Below are positions 11,471 through 23,167 of a stretch of DNA of 64,000 bases, piece after piece. The DNA lies in assembly GCA_963682175.1 (NCBI GenBank), contig OY821771.1, positions 40,010,201 through 40,074,200 of the forward strand, written 5' to 3'. Numbering within the stretch: the stretch's first letter is position 1; every line of letters starts with the position of its first letter. Source of the DNA: Triglochin maritima. Lineage: Eukaryota > Streptophyta > Magnoliopsida > Alismatales > Juncaginaceae. The translations under genes were made by a program, and so were the position numbers. The notes under the pieces are model-generated. The model saw nothing but the letters and a program-made list of their open reading frames with translations, had not been told where the DNA came from and did no database searches.

Positions 11471-13469
11471 TAAAGATCATTTGTGTTTCCAAATAATTGT
11501 AAATAACAATAATTATGCATACATTTATCCCAACAACTGCAAGTCTGTACTTACACGACTTTTAATTTGAAATGAGCAAAAAACCGTCTTTGTCTCAATT
11601 GTGCTTGAGAAAGATCCTTTTGTACTTTGGAACTGTACCTTTGATGATTATTTCTAAAATTTTGAATGATGAATGTTTGTACGCTGGCCGTTCAATGTGA
11701 AATAAACGTTTTAAAGAGATCCCCTGACATAGGAAAGAAATCCTTTGCAATAATCATCTTTTAAGCCCACTTATCCATCATGCTTATTGGATTTAGATGT
11801 AGAATTAGAATTTAGAACTTACCAGTGCTTCTGATGGGCAAGACTGAAGCAATCCACTTGTCTACCGAGCTGCACTTGTCTCTGAACACCGATGGAGTTG
11901 ATGCCAAAATAAGCAATCGAATGAAGTCCACCTTCTCCGAATACAACATTCTACATGTCGGAAGCCTGCCTTTCTTCACATGTTGTTACAGAACAAATGA
12001 TTTGATGCGTTTCTTTGGTAGCATGGACCAGAGGAAAGCAATAATTGATTGCAAACTATGGAATCTCCCATCCCCATGCCTCCACACACCAACACAACAC
12101 AATGAGTTGGCTCTAGTCAACAACAATCATAAAGAAAGCCCAAGTGCTTTTGCATAGGATCAATAAAGAGTTTGAGGGGGAAAAGAGGATATTACAAGCA
12201 TGTGGAGATGATTCTCGGCTACTTTCTGTGGAAAAGATGGATTGGGTAACTCACTTTATGTTGATACATATGAATTATGAAGTGTCCATGTGAGGTACAT
12301 GTGGGAAAAGGTACTAAACTAGACAAATTGGAGAGAGCATGTATGATATATACACCATTATGGTCACCAAACAGTTTAAACATACATCACATGCCCATTG
12401 TTCCTTCTTTAGATGTAATTAAAAAGGAATAAATTACCGCATATTCAACCTATAATGAAGGGAGATGAAAAGTGGTAGATGGACATGAGTCTTCCTTAAA
12501 ATAAAATGGAACCTAAGTCATCTGATCTACAAAATTCAACCACCTTGGCCATTTGACAATATGTTGAAAAGAAAGTGATACTATGTTTCATTAACTCACG
12601 TATAGTTGGTTTGATTCCTCCTTGATGGAGAAAAGGTTGATAAAGATGGCAAATCTGGGTATCTTGACTAGGAGAATCAACACTAACTTAAGAAAAAGGG
12701 AAAGAATGCAAAGAATGGGAAAAAGCTTTTGATGGCCCATATCAGAAATCATTTTGAACATTGCTTCAAATACTCTTGGATGAATCGATTTTCTTAGGTT
12801 AACTGGGGTGAATGTCTTCACTGATAGTCTCTACATAAAGCTAATTTTATTGAGTTCTATTTTTGATAGGGATTTGCTTTTCTCACTACACCCATTTATA
12901 CTTAGTCTTGTCCCTTTCCTTCTTACCCAACTCAATAATGATCTAAATCATCTAATGCATCTACACTTTTCCTGGATTTTCACTGCTTCAATCCCTGTCA
13001 CCTTGATCCTAAAAAGGTTTAAATGCACTAATAGCAAAGTGTTGCTATATTGTAGACTAGAATTAGACTCTAACTTGTTTAGCGTATTCATCCAAGTTCT
13101 TTGCACTAACCATCTAGAAGAGAATCTAACAAACCCTGTAACTTCCAAAGGAGGCCCCTTACCTCTTTTTTTCTTTCTTTTAAATCACATCATGATAAAA
13201 AGGAATCTATGGTAAACATCGGTTGTTAATCAGCTGTTTTCATCACAATATTTTTCATGTCTCTTAGCGCTACAGTCAAATTCCTCCACATTGGATTGAT
13301 GATTTCACCACCATTTAATCTGACTACCATACGTTTTATTCTTTTCATGATGTATGTATGTTCACATTAACAACGTCAAATACTAACAAAAATGTATGTT
13401 GGTCATATCTACGCTCGAAGTTATCAAGTCTATATCTATGAAGACAGATAAACTGTTTAATTCATAACA
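11471..13469. other. intergenic, no gene recognised
   Basis: Only short open frames with no recognisable domain are present. 11825-12160 is less AT-rich and open on the plus strand for 110 codons, but the product matches nothing I know. No transposon ends were found. Confidence 0.5.
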
Positions 13470-13918
13470 TCAACTGTAAAGACGTGAAGTGAGAGAGAGA
13501 GAAGGTATGGAGTGGAGTGAGGTGAAGTATGGGTGGAGGTATGGTGAGGAGTATGGGTAGGTGTAGGGTTTGTTTATAAAAACCAAAACTCAACCCTTTC
13601 TCCCCTTTTCTCTTCTCCATTTCGTTTCCACTCAAACTCACACATTCTTCTTGCATCCCGGCGACCAGAGGAGGAAGGAGAGGAGCTCCGGCGACGTGGT
13701 GAAGGCGCAAGCGAAGGAGGAGCGACGAGAACGGAGGAAAGAGGGAGACGAAGCTAGAAGCGACGCCGAAGGAGGAGGAGCTCGCCGCACACGTCTTCTT
13801 CACGGTGAAAGGTATGCCAAGTCTTCATAGTAACTCCCCAAGAGGTGTGGGAGTGTAGGGGGCGGCGTTGGTGCCGTTTTCCCCGGTGTAACCCACTGAA
13901 CCGAGGTTGAAGACGACT

Positions 13919-14490
13919 GGTTCGGTCGACCGTTGTGTGTCTCGGTCGACCGAACATCGTCTAAATGATGCCTGTTCAGTGGCGATATTGTAGTGTTTCG
14001 GTCGACCGTGTGAGGTTCGGTCGACCGATATTTTATAAAAATAACTTGCTGCCCGAAAACGGTCGAACGACGTCTGTGTGACGGTCGACCGTTTATGCCA
14101 AATTTTAGCGGGAATATTTTATAAGGGTTATATTAGTCCGGTCGACCGGTGGTTGTTCGGTCGACCGATCCCAGTAGATAGGGTAGACAGACCTTCGGCC
14201 GACCGAGTGTGTGTCTCGGTCAACCGAACTGCACAAAGTCGGTCAAGAGCGTTGACCATCTAAACGGTCGACCGCTCTGGATCCGGTCGACCGACCGCGT
14301 GCAGTTTTCCTGTAGTGAAGTGCCTGTTGATCCGGTTGACCGAAAGAGTTTCGGTCGACCGAATGCAGTGGGCAGGATTCATGCAGTTTTCCTTATCGGT
14401 TGAACGGACCCTGGTTCGACCGACATGATATATATGTATATAAAACGTATAGCGTAGACCTTCCAAACGGTCGACCGCTAGATTTGACCT
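13919..14490. repeat. CGGTCGACCG palindrome array A
   Basis: Eleven exact GGTCGACCG words and about seven variants (such as GGTCGAACG, GGCCGACCG, GGTTGACCG) occur in about 570 bp, inside the solo LTR 13475-15333. Spacing is irregular, mostly 15-60 bp, and the intervening sequence is not itself repeated. Confidence 0.95.
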
Positions 14491-14702
14491 TGTTCGACTG
14501 GTGGGTCGAATTATCTTTCCTTGGTGGATTTATCCACATGCGTGACGTCGAGCAGAGGCGACTACCGGCTGCCGAGCCCACGGTCGATCACCGGACCTCG
14601 GAGCTACGGATTTCACCTACGACGAGAGCGTATTTCTGTTGGACCCCTCGTGGATGCCTGTGCGGCAGAGAGGGATGCCTTCCATGCCTGTGTGGGTGGT
14701 AG

Positions 14703-14870
14703 ATGCCTTCTTCCCTGGTGGGGGAAGGGGTTGCACTTTCCGTGTGTCGGAGAGCGAGGTCACTTGTGCCTGTGCGGCCGAGAGACGCCTTCTTCCCTGG
14801 TGGGGGAAGAGGATGCACTTTCCCTGTGGAGGAGAGCGGCGACCCCCTCGTGTGGGCTTGTGTGGCAGGG
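14703..14870. repeat. 82-bp GC-rich tandem duplication within the solo LTR
   Basis: GCCTTCTTCCCTGGTGGGGG occurs at 14705 and again at 14787, each followed by a TGCACTTTCC segment. Related GCCTTCCATGCCTGTG words flank it at about 14670 and 14876. The overlapping long open frames here are a by-product of high GC, not genes. Confidence 0.8.
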
Positions 14871-15338
14871 GGGATGCCTTCCATGCCTGTGTCCGGCTGG
14901 GAGATGGACCGTGGTGACGGTTGGGCATTCATTGGGCCCGAGGCGGATTGCATTGCATGAACATTCTTGGCATTTTCATCTGTATTTCTGTATATGATAG
15001 GAGATGTTGGCATACGGGGTTCCTTTCGGGAACTCAGGCAGATTTTATGTTTCATTTTCAGGGAGCAGGCAGTCTTAGGTTGGTGGTGACCGAGGGGAGT
15101 GCCTCCGGGATCGGGTCCTGTCTCTTTATCTTTTTGTAGAGGTAGTGATTATTGTAGTTATGTATTAGACTAGTAATCGCTCTTTTGACACTCTGTATTA
15201 TGACTTCCACGTGGAGATATTTTATATATATATTCTGTTGACTTTTCCGGTAGCGTGCCCTTGTTGACCGTTGACGGTCATATGTTTATGTTTTAAATTT
15301 GAAAAATTTCTTCCGTTATTTCGGGACGTTACATCAAC

Positions 15339-16840
15339 AATTGCATATAAATATGCATGTGGTTATATCTTAGTCGATGACATTAAGTCAAGTCTTAAGG
15401 TTGTACAATATTGTCACTCTAAGGTCATATTGAATAATATATGAGGAGGTATCTAATAGTCTTTAAAAGTTATTGACGTAAATTTGACGTTCGGTAATAT
15501 TTTGATATTTAAACATCAATCGAGAAATGCAAATTTTATAGTTTATGTTATAATATAATTTAAGTATACACGTTAAAAATCATAAATTTGGAAGTCGTTT
15601 TATATAAAATCAAGTGATGTTTTGTATAATATCAAGTGGACTAAAATTCATAATAAAATGTCGAAGTCTTATTTGTCAAAAGATTTAGGTCATGAAAGGA
15701 TTGTTTTCTCTTGAAGCTAATTCTCATTGGTTTCTATGATACTATAATTAAAGATTTCATTGTATTCAGCTAAAACTCGATTGGTCTTATAAATCACAAG
15801 AACATTAATATATATTCTAGCGTATGATTTTCTTCGACAATATATGCCACATCCATTATCTCTTCTTCTTTTAAAGAAAAAAATTACTCGTCTTAAGAAA
15901 CAAACTAGGAAAATACCCGAGGACACAAATTGAAGGCAATTAGTTAGGTTGCGAGCAATTAAATCGATGGATCTCAATTCTTAAGCCGAAAGCTTTGTTA
16001 GCAAACGACAGCAACCGTACAATGAGGATTGGTGGGTAAGATTTGCACTGATTATATAGCCATAAGTAATTCTCAAATCTTGGTTAAGCCATCCTTGTCT
16101 CCATCTTATTTAGAAGGCTAGGCCATTGGATGCGAATCATCACCAACACCTCTGTAGTAGGTAATCCCATAAGTGTTTTGTTTCTAAAAAGCATGCATGC
16201 TTCCTCTAGCTGATATCAACTATTTCACCTTTTCTTTTGTTTCTCAAAAAAGTATGATCTTCACATTTGGTGGGTGTTGACTTTGGGAAAGATGATAATG
16301 ACCATTTGAGTTAATTGCTTTTCTAAATGATTGTCATATGTAATGTACTATTTGCTTTATGTGACATGATATACATGTTGCAAAGTGAGTCGGTTTAAAC
16401 ATATAGTGTAAGACAAAAGCATCAAAGCTCTAGTTATCTTCTTCTTGAGGCATGTCTAGGCTTGCTATATAACATGCTAATTAAAAAGAGAAATTAAATC
16501 AGAAATTTGAGTTTAGATGATGTTTGTTGAACTTGAATCCTCAAGTGTGACATATATATATAAAAGACATATATATTGCCATGCAAAATTAATGATAAGA
16601 GAGGATCTTAGGGTAATATTATTCTTGAATTGTTTATATGTTAAGGGGGGCGAGTTTAGTGGTCTATATATATGCCATTGAGTTGTCAGTTGATATTTCA
16701 TATGTTTAAGAGAAAATAATCTTTTCATGACCTAAACGGCTAAACCTATGACAAACTAGGCTTTGACATTTTTTCTTGTTCCAACAATACATCGAAGCAT
16801 GGAAGTGATGAATTGTGAGGAGAACACTTGCATGACTTGT
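15339..16840. other. AT-rich intergenic, no gene recognised
   Basis: No domain, splice pattern or transposon terminus is recognisable. The open frames are short and rich in Ile, Leu and Lys, as expected from AT-rich DNA. Confidence 0.5.
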
Positions 16841-16906
16841 ATTTTAATGTAATTCAATTTCAATCAAGAATTAATTTTAATGTAATTCAATTTCAATCAA
16901 GAATTA
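16841..16906. repeat. two perfect 33-bp tandem copies
   Basis: The unit beginning ATTTTAATGTAATTCAATTT is repeated head to tail at 16841-16873 and 16874-16906 without mismatch, which implies a recent slippage duplication. Confidence 0.95.
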
Positions 16907-17411
16907 TTCGTGCTCGAATTCATATATAGTATTTATGGTTGTTGTGTGACATCAACTTTGGACTAACTTCAAATATATATACAGAAATCTAATTGATTAG
17001 TGACATATATGCAAGCCCTTAATATAGAAATCAGGATTACTATATTATCAATACATCGGTCATTCGTTCCAGTTAAATGTTTCGTGTAGAAAAGTATGTA
17101 TGTCGGAGTGATCTTATGCATGCACAACCCCCGACCTATGTCATCCACATTCTCTCTCTTCTTTCTCTCCCTGCCACGTTATCATGATCTAACCTCATAT
17201 TTCTCCTTCATCATTCACTCTTTAACCATGACCTAGGTCATCCCACTCTCTTTCCTCCACATCATTAATTTTTTTCTCAACTTTTATTTTATTCCAAAAT
17301 CATTTATATTTACCCAAAACATTAATAATCTATTTGGAAAAAATAAAATAATAATAAATCTCGTAATTGTTTATTGCATATACTTTATTTAATTAACAAA
17401 CTTATCTACGA

Positions 17412-17509
17412 TACGCGCGTGATGTCTTATCTTGTCGGACTGACAATCTAGAGTACGCGTGTGATGTCTTATATTGTCGGACTGACAATCTAAGTACGCG
17501 CGTGATTTC
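17412..17509. repeat. ~42-bp tandem repeat, 2.3 copies
   Basis: Units start TACGCGCGTGATGTCTTAT and end GACAATCTA(G)AG at 17412-17453 and 17454-17494. A third partial unit starts at 17495. The CG-rich words stand out from AT-rich surroundings. It lies about 100 bp upstream of the TATA box of the Myb-like gene. Confidence 0.9.
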
Positions 17510-17616
17510 AAATTTGAAATCTTGTCTGGGAATATAATTATCTTAAAACTATCTTTGGGAAACTAATAATCTGGAAAACATGTTTAGAAAACTAAGCTAA
17601 ATCAGAAGAAGTTCTC

Positions 17617-17624
17617 TATAAATA
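17617..17624 (+). promoter_or_regulatory. TATA box of the Myb-like gene
   Basis: TATAAATA lies 69 bp before the ATG at 17693, a normal plant distance allowing a leader of about 40 nt. No expression evidence is available from sequence. Confidence 0.55.
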
Positions 17625-18570
17625 CCCTTAAGTCCACCTTAGTCATCATACACAACTTCATTTCCCTCAACCTTCCAAACTCTCCTGAACCCATGTCTTC
17701 TCCTGACCACAACACTGAGGGCCATCAAACACCCACGGTCCCTCGTCGTCTTTTTAAACCTCAAGGATTTGCCGCGCACTCCCAACCAGATCCCTACTAC
17801 CGACCTATCCTTCCACACGGCGTAGGAAGTAGTACCCAACCATTTCCCGAACCATACTCCGAACATCCACCCCGATACCAAAACTAGGGGAGCTCCCAAC
17901 CACAATACTCTCAACAACTCTCAAGTGCATTGCAGATGTATAACCAACTCCTCAGTAGTCAATCCAGTAGGAACGAGGATACCACTACCCCAAATGACGA
18001 AGATAGTGACGACGCAAACCCTTGCCCCATCGGCTTGTCCCAACGTGCACCAAGAACGACTATCAGCCCCCTAAAAGCAAAAACGTATGAGCGAAAGATA
18101 AAGACAAAGCCCTCGTTTCGTCGTACATGACGATTAATTGCGATGCAACGGTGGGAATGAACCAAAAGGCAGTGATCCTTTGGAGAAAAGTGCAAAATTT
18201 GTACGACGAAGCGAGACTCACAAACGAGCGACTGAAGCCACGAAACCTTGACTCTCTCAAAGTTGGTTTTTTGGCTAAATAATCGCTAATCCATTTTGAT
18301 GATTAACTAACATATCAATAAACACATGTAATCCATTAATATCATAACAAGCATATATTGTATTTCTAACATTTAGAAATGAAGAATGAAAAGTAGATCG
18401 GGTTTTATTTCTTGTACTTAGGCTATAATGTAACTTAGCACTTGAAATCATTGATGAATTGCATTGCATGACCCCTAGGGAACCTATAGAAGTCTCACAA
18501 TTAAGTCCATATCAATTTGACTTCAATAGGAAATCGATGAAACATAGAAATTCCCTTAGAACAAGATTTC

Positions 18571-18772
18571 TGTGAGAAACCGGTCGACCGGTAGACTATC
18601 TGGTTCGACCGGATTTCAACAGAGCTTTTCCTTTTTCCAAAAGGTCGACCAGACCCTCATTTAGTTCAACCGTTTCTTATATATGGTTTCCCAGTCTAAA
18701 TAGGTCGACCAAAACCTTTCCTCGTTCGACCGTTTCATTCTGTCAACCGTTAGTACCCATTTCGACCGATAC
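18571..18772. repeat. CGGTCGACCG palindrome array B
   Basis: One exact ACCGGTCGACCGGT and about seven variants (TTCGACCG, GGTCGACCA, TCAACCG) lie in the left part of the SIRE-like LTR. Together with array D it forms one original array later split by the LTR insertion at 18803. Confidence 0.85.
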
Positions 18773-18802
18773 AAATTTCACTCACCTATTATATGATGTC
18801 TC

Positions 18803-20849
18803 TGAAGGGAATGCGTTCTAAAAGTTTTACTTTTAAATGTCAATTATTATTGAATGAGAAATCATTTTGTTCCTTGTTTATGTTATTCGTCTTTTAAAAG
18901 TGTTAAGGAAGAGACTATTGGTCCTTAACCGTAGGGCTCTAAAAGATATTGGTTTACATAAAACAAAAGATATTCGTAATCATGGTAATTAACATGGAAC
19001 ATTAATTACCGAGTTAAGATTGTCGTGTTGGTCATAGATCATTGTAGCTCTACAAATGAGTGACAACACGGGTACACAAAAGAGGAAAATAGTACTTTTG
19101 TATACCGAATTGACCTAACAAGTAAAATATTATAGGAATGTGTTTCTGTGTCATTAATATTTTACTGTGTCCTTGGTCATTTGATATGAGACTTATATCC
19201 GATCGCTTAAGGAGTTCTTAATTAGACTAGTGTCTTGAGCTATCGATGAGTGTAGTGTAAAGGCTTTAGTTGGTTAAGTATAACTTTCGTTGGAGAAGAC
19301 AGTTAGTCAAAAGATTATCATTGTCCCTCTTAATTGAGTGATGATATTAGTGGGCCCCTTGATAAAGCAAAGTTATAATGTGCACAATGTGATTTGAGTT
19401 AAGTCACATATTTGTAAATAGCTTAAAGAGATCAAGAAATGAATACTAATACAAAGATGACACAATACTACTTTGTGTGTATTCTTAATATCATGTGGCA
19501 AGGGACGGACACAAGTGGTGCACTCCATCACTAAATGGATCGGGTTTTGGTTCGAGTGGAATTAAGACATCTAACTAATTGGGAGCTATAATGTGTAGCT
19601 AGATACCGCTTATAGCTTGTGATATTAAGCTCTTAATATCACTGTCAACTTAATTTAGATCCTCCCATAGGTCACACCACAAAACTGGGAAACGAGAAAT
19701 GTGGATTTTGAGTTCATAAGATGTGTCGGGTTTCATGTAGAAAATATGACACATGGGGTGAACAAGCAAAATCAAAATTATGTTGTGATTAATAACATGA
19801 TTAGAATCTAAATTAAATTCATAAGTGATGTAAATATTATGGGGTGTAATGATTGATCATTACATAGGATAATATGTTACATAAGTTGTGAATTTACTAC
19901 TAATCCCGAAATGTCAAATTTTGTAGGGGTTAAACCGAAATTTGACAAGTCTGCAGAACAGTGCTCAAACGGTCGACCGGTTAGCAGTAAACGGTCGACC
20001 GGTCAGGCACGGTCGACCGGACGTGTCTCGACCGATAACATGGAATTTTCATCTGTTCGAACGGTCGACCGAATGTGATCGGTCGGTCGACCGAACATTG
20101 CGATGGAATAATTCCTGTTACGAACGGTCGACCGAGTTATAGAACGGTCGACCGAAACTAGGTTCGAGCGGTCGACCGAACCTTGAAACGGTCGACCGGT
20201 CCAAACGATTTTCAGCAGAATTAATTTAAGAATTAATTAGATCATGCATGGAATTGGTCCATAATTGATTTAATTCGTGGCTAATATTATTTATTATTAA
20301 ATAATGGATGGTTAGATGGAATTTTGCATGAGATCATGGGCAAGGGGTTGCACATGAATAGGTAATCTGGAGAGAGCTTATAAATACAAGCTTATTTCAT
20401 TACCCAATTAATCTAATTCATTGCTTTCTTATGCAAAATTCTCTTTTCATAATTCTCCACGAAAATCCCTTAATTCTTAAGTTTAGTTTTAGTTCTTAAG
20501 AGATCATCTTTTCAAGGGAATTAAAGAGGAGTTAGTAATTGAATTCTAAACCCTATCGGAGATTGAGAGACTAGCTTCCCTCTCTCCGATCTTGTTTAGA
20601 GTTTGGTGAATACTCGGAGGCATCCGGCGCAGCGAGGAGCATCCCCAACGTCTCCGAATCTTCAAGAAGTTTTAGAGAACTTCTAGGTATGAATTTCGGA
20701 GCCCATATTTGTTTTAATAAAGTTTTGAAACTAGATATTGAAACAAATTGATGCATGCATGAAATAAATTATAGAAAATTGAAAATTGATCCTTATTATA
20801 CATAAAAATTTCGAAAATATATATGTATAATTAAACATGAAATCCTACA
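18803..20849 (+). mobile_element. solo LTR, unassigned family, nested
   Basis: The 2047-bp segment starts TGAAGG and ends CCTACA (5 of 6 terminal bases inverted-repeat) and is flanked by GTCTC at 18798-18802 and at 20850-20854. Joining the flanks restores continuous SIRE-LTR sequence. A TATA-like CTTATAAATAC near 20378 and a CT-rich leader suggest plus orientation. No primer site or coding domain follows, so it is a solo LTR. It does not resemble the gypsy or SIRE LTRs here outside its palindrome array. Confidence 0.75.
19969..20203. repeat. CGGTCGACCG palindrome array C
   Basis: Nine exact GGTCGACCG words and one TCTCGACCGA variant lie in about 235 bp, the densest and least decayed array here. 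It is inside the unassigned LTR 18803-20849. Confidence 0.95.
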
Positions 20850-20882
20850 GTCTCGTGTCCTGGTTAGAGTGGACACTGGTTG

Positions 20883-21626
20883 TGTAACGCCCCGAGCCCG
20901 GACAACTGATCACCCGCCCGAACCCGGTGCGTTAAGATACGATCCACGATCCTGACCGCTGCGCACTCTGATATTTAAATCCATCTGATAGGCCCATAAT
21001 TAATCTGAAAAATATAATCAACAATTTGTGAGCTCGACAGCCCGCAAGTACCAACCATCAATCAATCAGAATCATAATCATGTGGAAAATAATACAGAAT
21101 ATGACATTCAGTCAATAAGCACAATCAAGAGACATGCATCACAAATAAAATGCATGCATATCAATTTGAAACCCTCATTCAGATTCGACCACATCCTGTG
21201 CTTCTGAAATCTATCAATCTGTCAGACGCACACCTGGTAGCTCCACACTAACGACAGGCAGCCCTTTCCTCTCTCGGGTGGCTCCACGCTGTCCGTTAGG
21301 CAGCTCTTTCCTAAGTTGCTCTGGTAGAAACATACACACAGCCACATGACATGTCGACCGAAACACCACCATGCAATCATATGCATATCCATAAAATCAA
21401 TATTAATGCTCAACATGCATGCAACTACGAATATCAAGAGAGACAGACATGATATGAAACTGAAGAATAACGAATCAGTACTTGCCTCAAAATCTCCATC
21501 TTTTTCTTCTCAATATTCTTCTCAAAATTTCATCTTCTCCTAAAACCACACAATCATCCAACAATCTTAATTAGTCCATTAAGATATTTGATTATTACCT
21601 CAACTAAAAAAATTCAGGATATTACA
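20883..21626 (-). mobile_element. solo LTR, gypsy-like ends, nested
   Basis: The 744-bp segment starts TGTAACGCCCCGAG and ends GATATTACA, with a 5-bp terminal inverted repeat TGTAA/TTACA. Perfect duplications GGTTG flank it at 20878-20882 and 21627-21631. The TGTAACGCCCCG start resembles the reverse complement of gypsy LTR 3' ends, so minus orientation is likely. There is no internal region. It contains only a single GTCGACCG word. Confidence 0.85.
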
Positions 21627-21639
21627 GGTTGACTGAAAC

Positions 21640-22030
21640 TTATGTTTTGTTCGACCATTTGCATTTTCGATTTTGACTTTAATATGACTGTTATACTTGT
21701 CGTATTTTCCAACGGTCGTATACATATACTCCACCTAATCCTCTTTTAGATTTGGTCTTCCAGCGACCGAAACCTTAGCCACGGTCGACCGGTTCACGAA
21801 ACACTCCCAAACCAGTACTTACTGATATTTTCGGTCGGACGACACCTCTATCTTGTTCGACCGTTATTTCAATTCCACAGTTTCTTCTTGACCAAATTCT
21901 CCAAACGGTCGACCGAACCTTACCATCTGTTCGACCGTTAACTTATGTTCTAGCCCTGTTGGTTCGACCGTCCTCTGTTTCGGTCGACCGTTTGTTTCTG
22001 ACACTTTCTGGACTCGTTCAGTCGACCGTT
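21640..22030. repeat. CGGTCGACCG palindrome array D
   Basis: Three exact GGTCGACCG words (near 21783, 21906 and 21981) and at least six variants (TTCGACCG, GGTCGGACG, AGTCGACCG) lie in the right part of the SIRE-like LTR. Confidence 0.85.
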
Positions 22031-22783
22031 GAGACCAATTTTATCCCGAATAGTGCCTTGTGCTTTTCTGTTGTGTGTATTCTTACACAATTCTATACAT
22101 ATGTAATCCTAATGGCTAGATTAAGTTTAGGGCTTATAAATAGAGCTGAGAATACATTTATAAGACACCAATCTTTCTCCAAGCTCAAACATTCTTACTA
22201 GTATCAATTTGCTCTAAACATGATTGTGCTCACATCTACTCACTTGAAACAAGTTCTTTGATTGCATCATTCATTTCAAGTAAAGGTGAAGTTCTTCTCG
22301 GATTGTGAGAAGGTGGTCCAAGCTAGGCGAGGGTGTTCGCAAAGCTTGTGATGTAAATGCGTGATCTCGGCTCGCAACGAAGATCAGAATAGTGGAGGAC
22401 GCGAAATTGCTCGAGGAAGAACAATTCGTAAGAGAGGACTAGGATCCGGTGGTTGGATCCAAACCTCTATACACCGAGTGTTGTGGTTTGCATATCTATC
22501 CTTCATTTTTATTGTTATAGTCTTTAATTTGCAATAGTTGTTTAAAGAATTTAATTTGTCTATTCACCCCCCTTTAGACTAATATTAGGACATATTAGAT
22601 CCTACAAAAGGGTGTTGGAGGAGGATAAATGAGGCTATTATGAAGTGGGAAAGCTGCATGGATGATGCCACTCGGCGAACCAGAAGTGGGGACAACATGC
22701 ACAACCTCATCGCGCAAGCTCAGGCAATTTATGAGCGCACTTACGGGACGACCTTCATGTACTATTATTTATGCATGCCTTAA

Positions 22784-23162
22784 TTATTTCAAAAAAAGCG
22801 AAATTGCTTATGATAAACGTACTATTACAACGTACCGAGAACAAAAAAAAACTTCTACGCTTCATTAGAAAAATCTTGGTGACCAAACTAACTTAATTTT
22901 TTTGTAAATAATAGGATCCCTTCCTAATTCCTTAGTTTCTGCTTACGCAAACACCTAAACACAAATGACAACATTGACAATATCTGTTTAACTCTATTCA
23001 AACAACACTAGCTAGGTTTTCAATCAGAGGTGAGACTTCGATCCTCACAAAATTATTTTGACATATATGAAATTCCCTACATTCTAAATTCAAGCATCCT
23101 GCCTACTGTTGGGAACATTAAACATGAATTCAGGGAAAGAAGAACGAAAAAAGGTAGTACCC
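22784..23162. other. short intergenic stretch, no gene recognised
   Basis: AT-rich sequence between the broken Myb-like gene and the gypsy element; nothing recognisable. Confidence 0.5.
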
Positions 23163-23167
23163 GAAAC

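Larger units (their letters stand above)
13475..15333 (+). mobile_element. solo LTR, Ty3/gypsy type
   Basis: The segment starts TGTAA and ends TTACA (5-bp terminal inverted repeat) and is flanked by perfect target-site duplications TCAAC at 13470-13474 and 15334-15338. It is 1859 bp long with no internal domain or second LTR. It is a diverged relative of the LTR at 24788-26825: both have a GGCGACCAGAGGA / GGCACCAGAGGA segment early, a CGGTCGACCG array in the middle, a GTTGGCATACGGGGTT / GTTGGCATACAGGGTT segment late, and a CGGGACGTTACA / CGGGATGTTACA end. A TATA-like TTTATAAAAA lies near 13574. Such solos form by recombination between the two LTRs of one element. Confidence 0.9.
18263..22606 (+). 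mobile_element. SIRE-like copia solo LTR holding two nested LTRs
   Basis: The left end reads TTGGTTTTTTGGCTAAAT followed by TTTTGATGATTAAC, the start typical of SIRE/Maximus LTRs (expected TGTTGG; the first bases appear lost). The right end has TATTCACCCCCCTTTAGACT and finishes GATCCTACA, also typical. A TATA-like CTTATAAATAGAG lies near 22134. Flanks AAAG and AAAGG (22607-22611) suggest an eroded duplication. Removing the two inner LTRs and their duplications leaves about 1.5 kb. The same family recurs on the minus strand at 56736-59312. No internal coding region is present, so it is a solo LTR. Confidence 0.8.
17693..22783 (+). pseudogene. Myb/SANT-like, NAM-associated (PIF/Harbinger ORF1-like) gene, split by an LTR
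   Basis: The first part (17693-18262) starts MSSPDHNTEGHQTPTVPRRL and is rich in Pro, Gln and Ser. It has an in-frame TAG ending at 17887, then acidic EDTTTPNDEDSDD. A frameshift near 18080 leads into ALVSSYMTINCDATVGMNQK and NLYDEARLTNERLKPRNLDS, typical of the Myb/SANT-like domain of 'GST T3-like'/NAM-associated plant proteins. Reading then breaks at the LTR 18263-22606. It resumes at 22607 in the matching phase with CWRRINEAIMKWESCM and IAQAQAIYERTYGTTF and stops at 22783. These proteins are usually transposon ORF1 or domesticated derivatives. The TAG, frameshift and 4.3-kb insertion make it non-functional. No Harbinger TIRs or transposase were found. The N-terminal part is assigned by position only. 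Confidence 0.7.

Noticed and set aside
14521..15055. Several overlapping 90-158 codon open frames on both strands
   Set aside because: They lie in the GC-rich half of a solo LTR with an 82-bp tandem duplication; the translations are low-complexity shadows with no domain.
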